Assembly (NCBI GenBank): GCA_003024985.2
Contig: PXIH01S0005316.1
Source: Euperipatoides rowelli
Taxonomy: Eukaryota > Onychophora > Udeonychophora > Euonychophora > Peripatopsidae
Length of the DNA: 11,100 nucleotides
Reading direction: 5' to 3' (one strand)
The notes beneath the pieces are model-generated. The model was not told the DNA's origin. It made no database searches and worked only from the letters and a program-made list of their open reading frames with translations. This document shows, piece after piece, positions 9,781 to 11,100 of the stretch. Numbering within the stretch: position 1 is the stretch's first letter; each line of letters opens with the position of its first letter. The translations under genes were made by a program, and so were the position numbers.

Positions 9781-9904
9781 AGTAAATTCCCCCCAGGATG
9801 TGAGATTTGAAAAAAAATAATGAAGTTTCTAACTCAACTACAAAAAATTCTTCAGACCATTTTCTATTTACGTTCCTACCAGTATTATAGTCTATCGACT
9901 GCAG

Positions 9905-10038
9905 CCAGAGAGTTAGCAAATAGCCAGCCTGCTTACGAATCTGTCTCAATGGAACCTTGGTGATTATGATCCAAAGCTGATCTTAGATGTCTAAAGAATG
10001 TTTTCATATGTCGTATGAACTTTTAGCTATTGATTTAG
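9905..10038 (+). repeat. Left arm of a 133-bp-class inverted repeat (foldback)
   Basis: These 134 bases match the reverse complement of 10335-10466 at about 86% by hand alignment (roughly 16 substitutions and one 2-base gap). The longest exact blocks are a 27-base run around TAGCCAGCCTGCTTACGAAT (about 9914-9940) and a 21-base run around GTCGTATGAACTTTTAGC (about 10010-10030). The family is not recognised. No reading frame is open across the arm on either strand. Confidence 0.8.
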
Positions 10039-10334
10039 TATAATTGCTAGGAGTTATCAGTCAAAGGTCGACCCCCACTCTTTGACCCCTTCAAAAATGT
10101 CATACTAATGTAGCCTATTAAATATACATTTCAGAAAATAGATTAATATTTTTAACAATTTAAATGCCTGGAAATGTTCATTAATAGGTATATTTTTGAC
10201 TAATAGCAATCATTACACCTAGGAAAGTTTAAAATTATGACTTATTTGGTGTATAGAATGGAATTTTGAAAGGTTCATTTTATGCCCTTGGGCGAGTAAG
10301 TGACATGGAGCACAATTCTTCTCCAGTAGAGTAC

Positions 10335-10466
10335 CTAAATCTATAGCTAAAAGTTCATACGACATGCGGAAATATTCTTTAGACATCCAATCAACTTTGG
10401 ATCACAATCACCAAGGTTTGATCGAGATGGATTCGTAAGCAGGCTGGCTATTTGCTATCTTTCTGG
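10335..10466 (-). repeat. Right arm of the same inverted repeat (foldback)
   Basis: This is the partner of the arm at 9905-10038, in inverted orientation and separated from it by 296 bp (10039-10334). The spacer is of ordinary intron-like composition with no open frame. The two arms could form a long stem in DNA or in a transcript. The arm lies about 40 bp from the decayed piggyBac transposase segment on its right, so it may belong to, or have inserted beside, that element. Confidence 0.8.
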
Positions 10467-10502
10467 CTATCTTTTGCTGGCCTTCCAAATTTGTCTACAG
10501 TT

Positions 10503-11100
10503 TTACCTGCGTTGTACTTTTCTAAAATGTTTTCTATGAGTAGTATATGGAATTATAAATTATTCAATTTCCCCCCATTTTTTTATATAAGGTATAGGAA
10601 TTGAATGTTGTCATATTTAATAAATGTTTAAATTGCTTTTTGTACCATCGCTTTTCTCTTTTTCTTTCAACGGATAGGAGCTCAACATCTGGTCACTTCG
10701 GTCCACCCCATGTTTATTATAATCTTCGACCACTTTTGGGATTACATCATTTCCTCCTCTTCTAATTGTCACAGTCTCATCTTTATGTTTTGTGTTTATA
10801 ATTTATTCTCACATCTTTTTTGGCTTTCCATTTTACATACATTATTTTATTTTGTAAATTATACATAACTTTTTTTTTACTTTTTTTTAATTTTGCCTTA
10901 TTTTCAGAAGGTAATCTAACACTACCTTTCCTCACTGTTCCTATTAAGTCATTTTTGTCATTTTTTAGTTCTTTACATAATTCAGGCGTTGTATAAAAAT
11001 TATCCGTATACAAACAATAGCCTTGGTTCAATGAACTAATTAATTCATAAACAACTTTAGTTGCGTGATAAAAGTGTCCTGGCTTCTTTGTGAAAACTAT
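10503..11100 (-). pseudogene. piggyBac-type transposase, decayed C-terminal part, cut by the window edge
   Basis: Minus-strand pieces in three frames line up in order with the C-terminal half of a piggyBac (DDE_Tnp_1_7) transposase, which cuts and pastes DNA at TTAA. Piece 1 (11100-10783) is open to the window edge and carries LYTDNFYTTPEL, GTVRKG, LP and VKWKAKKDVR; the D in TDNFYT corresponds to the second catalytic aspartate. Piece 2 (about 10800-10652) carries IPKVVEDYNKHGVDRSDQML, whose GVDRSDQ holds the third catalytic aspartate; the usual M-G before GVD is missing. Piece 3 (about 10650-10564) carries RWYKKQFKHLLNM and TLYKKMGG, and a further shift leads to HRKHFRKVQ. The frameshifts near 10795 and 10651 and the stops make this copy inactive unless they are sequencing errors. 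The first catalytic aspartate would lie beyond 11100. Confidence 0.85.

Noticed and set aside
9767-9949. 60-codon open frame on the minus strand beside the left foldback arm
   Set aside because: It begins within the arm and continues into unrelated sequence; the corresponding frame in the right arm does not support it.
10335-10466. Reading DHNHQ on the + strand of the right arm as part of a transposon protein
   Set aside because: The equivalent frame in the left arm has several stops, so coding constraint is not supported.

Overview
The window looks like a piece of an AT-rich nuclear genome of an animal, most likely an arthropod. It has GT-AG introns, long gene-poor stretches, decayed transposons on both strands and two ambiguous bases (8450 and 9761) typical of a draft assembly. 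The one host gene is on the + strand. Three consecutive coding exons (5575-5833, 8144-8293, 8379-8440) encode an unbroken stretch of Brr2/SNRNP200, the U5 snRNP helicase of the spliceosome, from the middle of its N-terminal helicase cassette. Compared from memory, some residues (for example [11 protein letters not shown] and EADQVKN) look more like insect Brr2 than human; this is the main, and modest, basis for suggesting an arthropod.

Layout. Positions 1-5574 are read as the end of a large upstream intron, because no earlier Brr2 exon could be found there. This intron holds a possible decayed coding remnant (835-1213), a nested set of short inverted repeats (1383-1791), a roughly 1-kb non-autonomous piggyBac-type element with TTAA at both ends (3154-4179) and a 190-bp-class tandem repeat inside that element. 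Exon A (5575-5833) is followed by a 2310-bp intron carrying, antisense to the gene, the 3' end of a LINE retrotransposon (about 5880-6770) with the last 84 codons of its reading frame still open. That intron ends in a cluster of palindromic TACTGTATA-like motifs just before exon B (8144-8293). An 85-bp intron and the 62-bp exon C (8379-8440) follow.

From 8441 onward no further Brr2 exon was found. This 2.66-kb stretch, probably intron, holds a short unrecognised open frame (9580-9780), a pair of about 133-bp inverted arms about 86% identical and 296 bp apart (9905-10466), and a frameshifted piggyBac transposase remnant on the minus strand that runs off the right edge (10503-11100).

The genes do not form a system. 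The picture is one conserved splicing gene with large introns that have collected mobile elements. I found no CRISPR array, RNA gene or gene cluster, and nothing that I would call a new biological system. The best leads are the TTAA-flanked element with its internal tandem array, the unidentified foldback repeat, and the weak splice signals around exons B and C.
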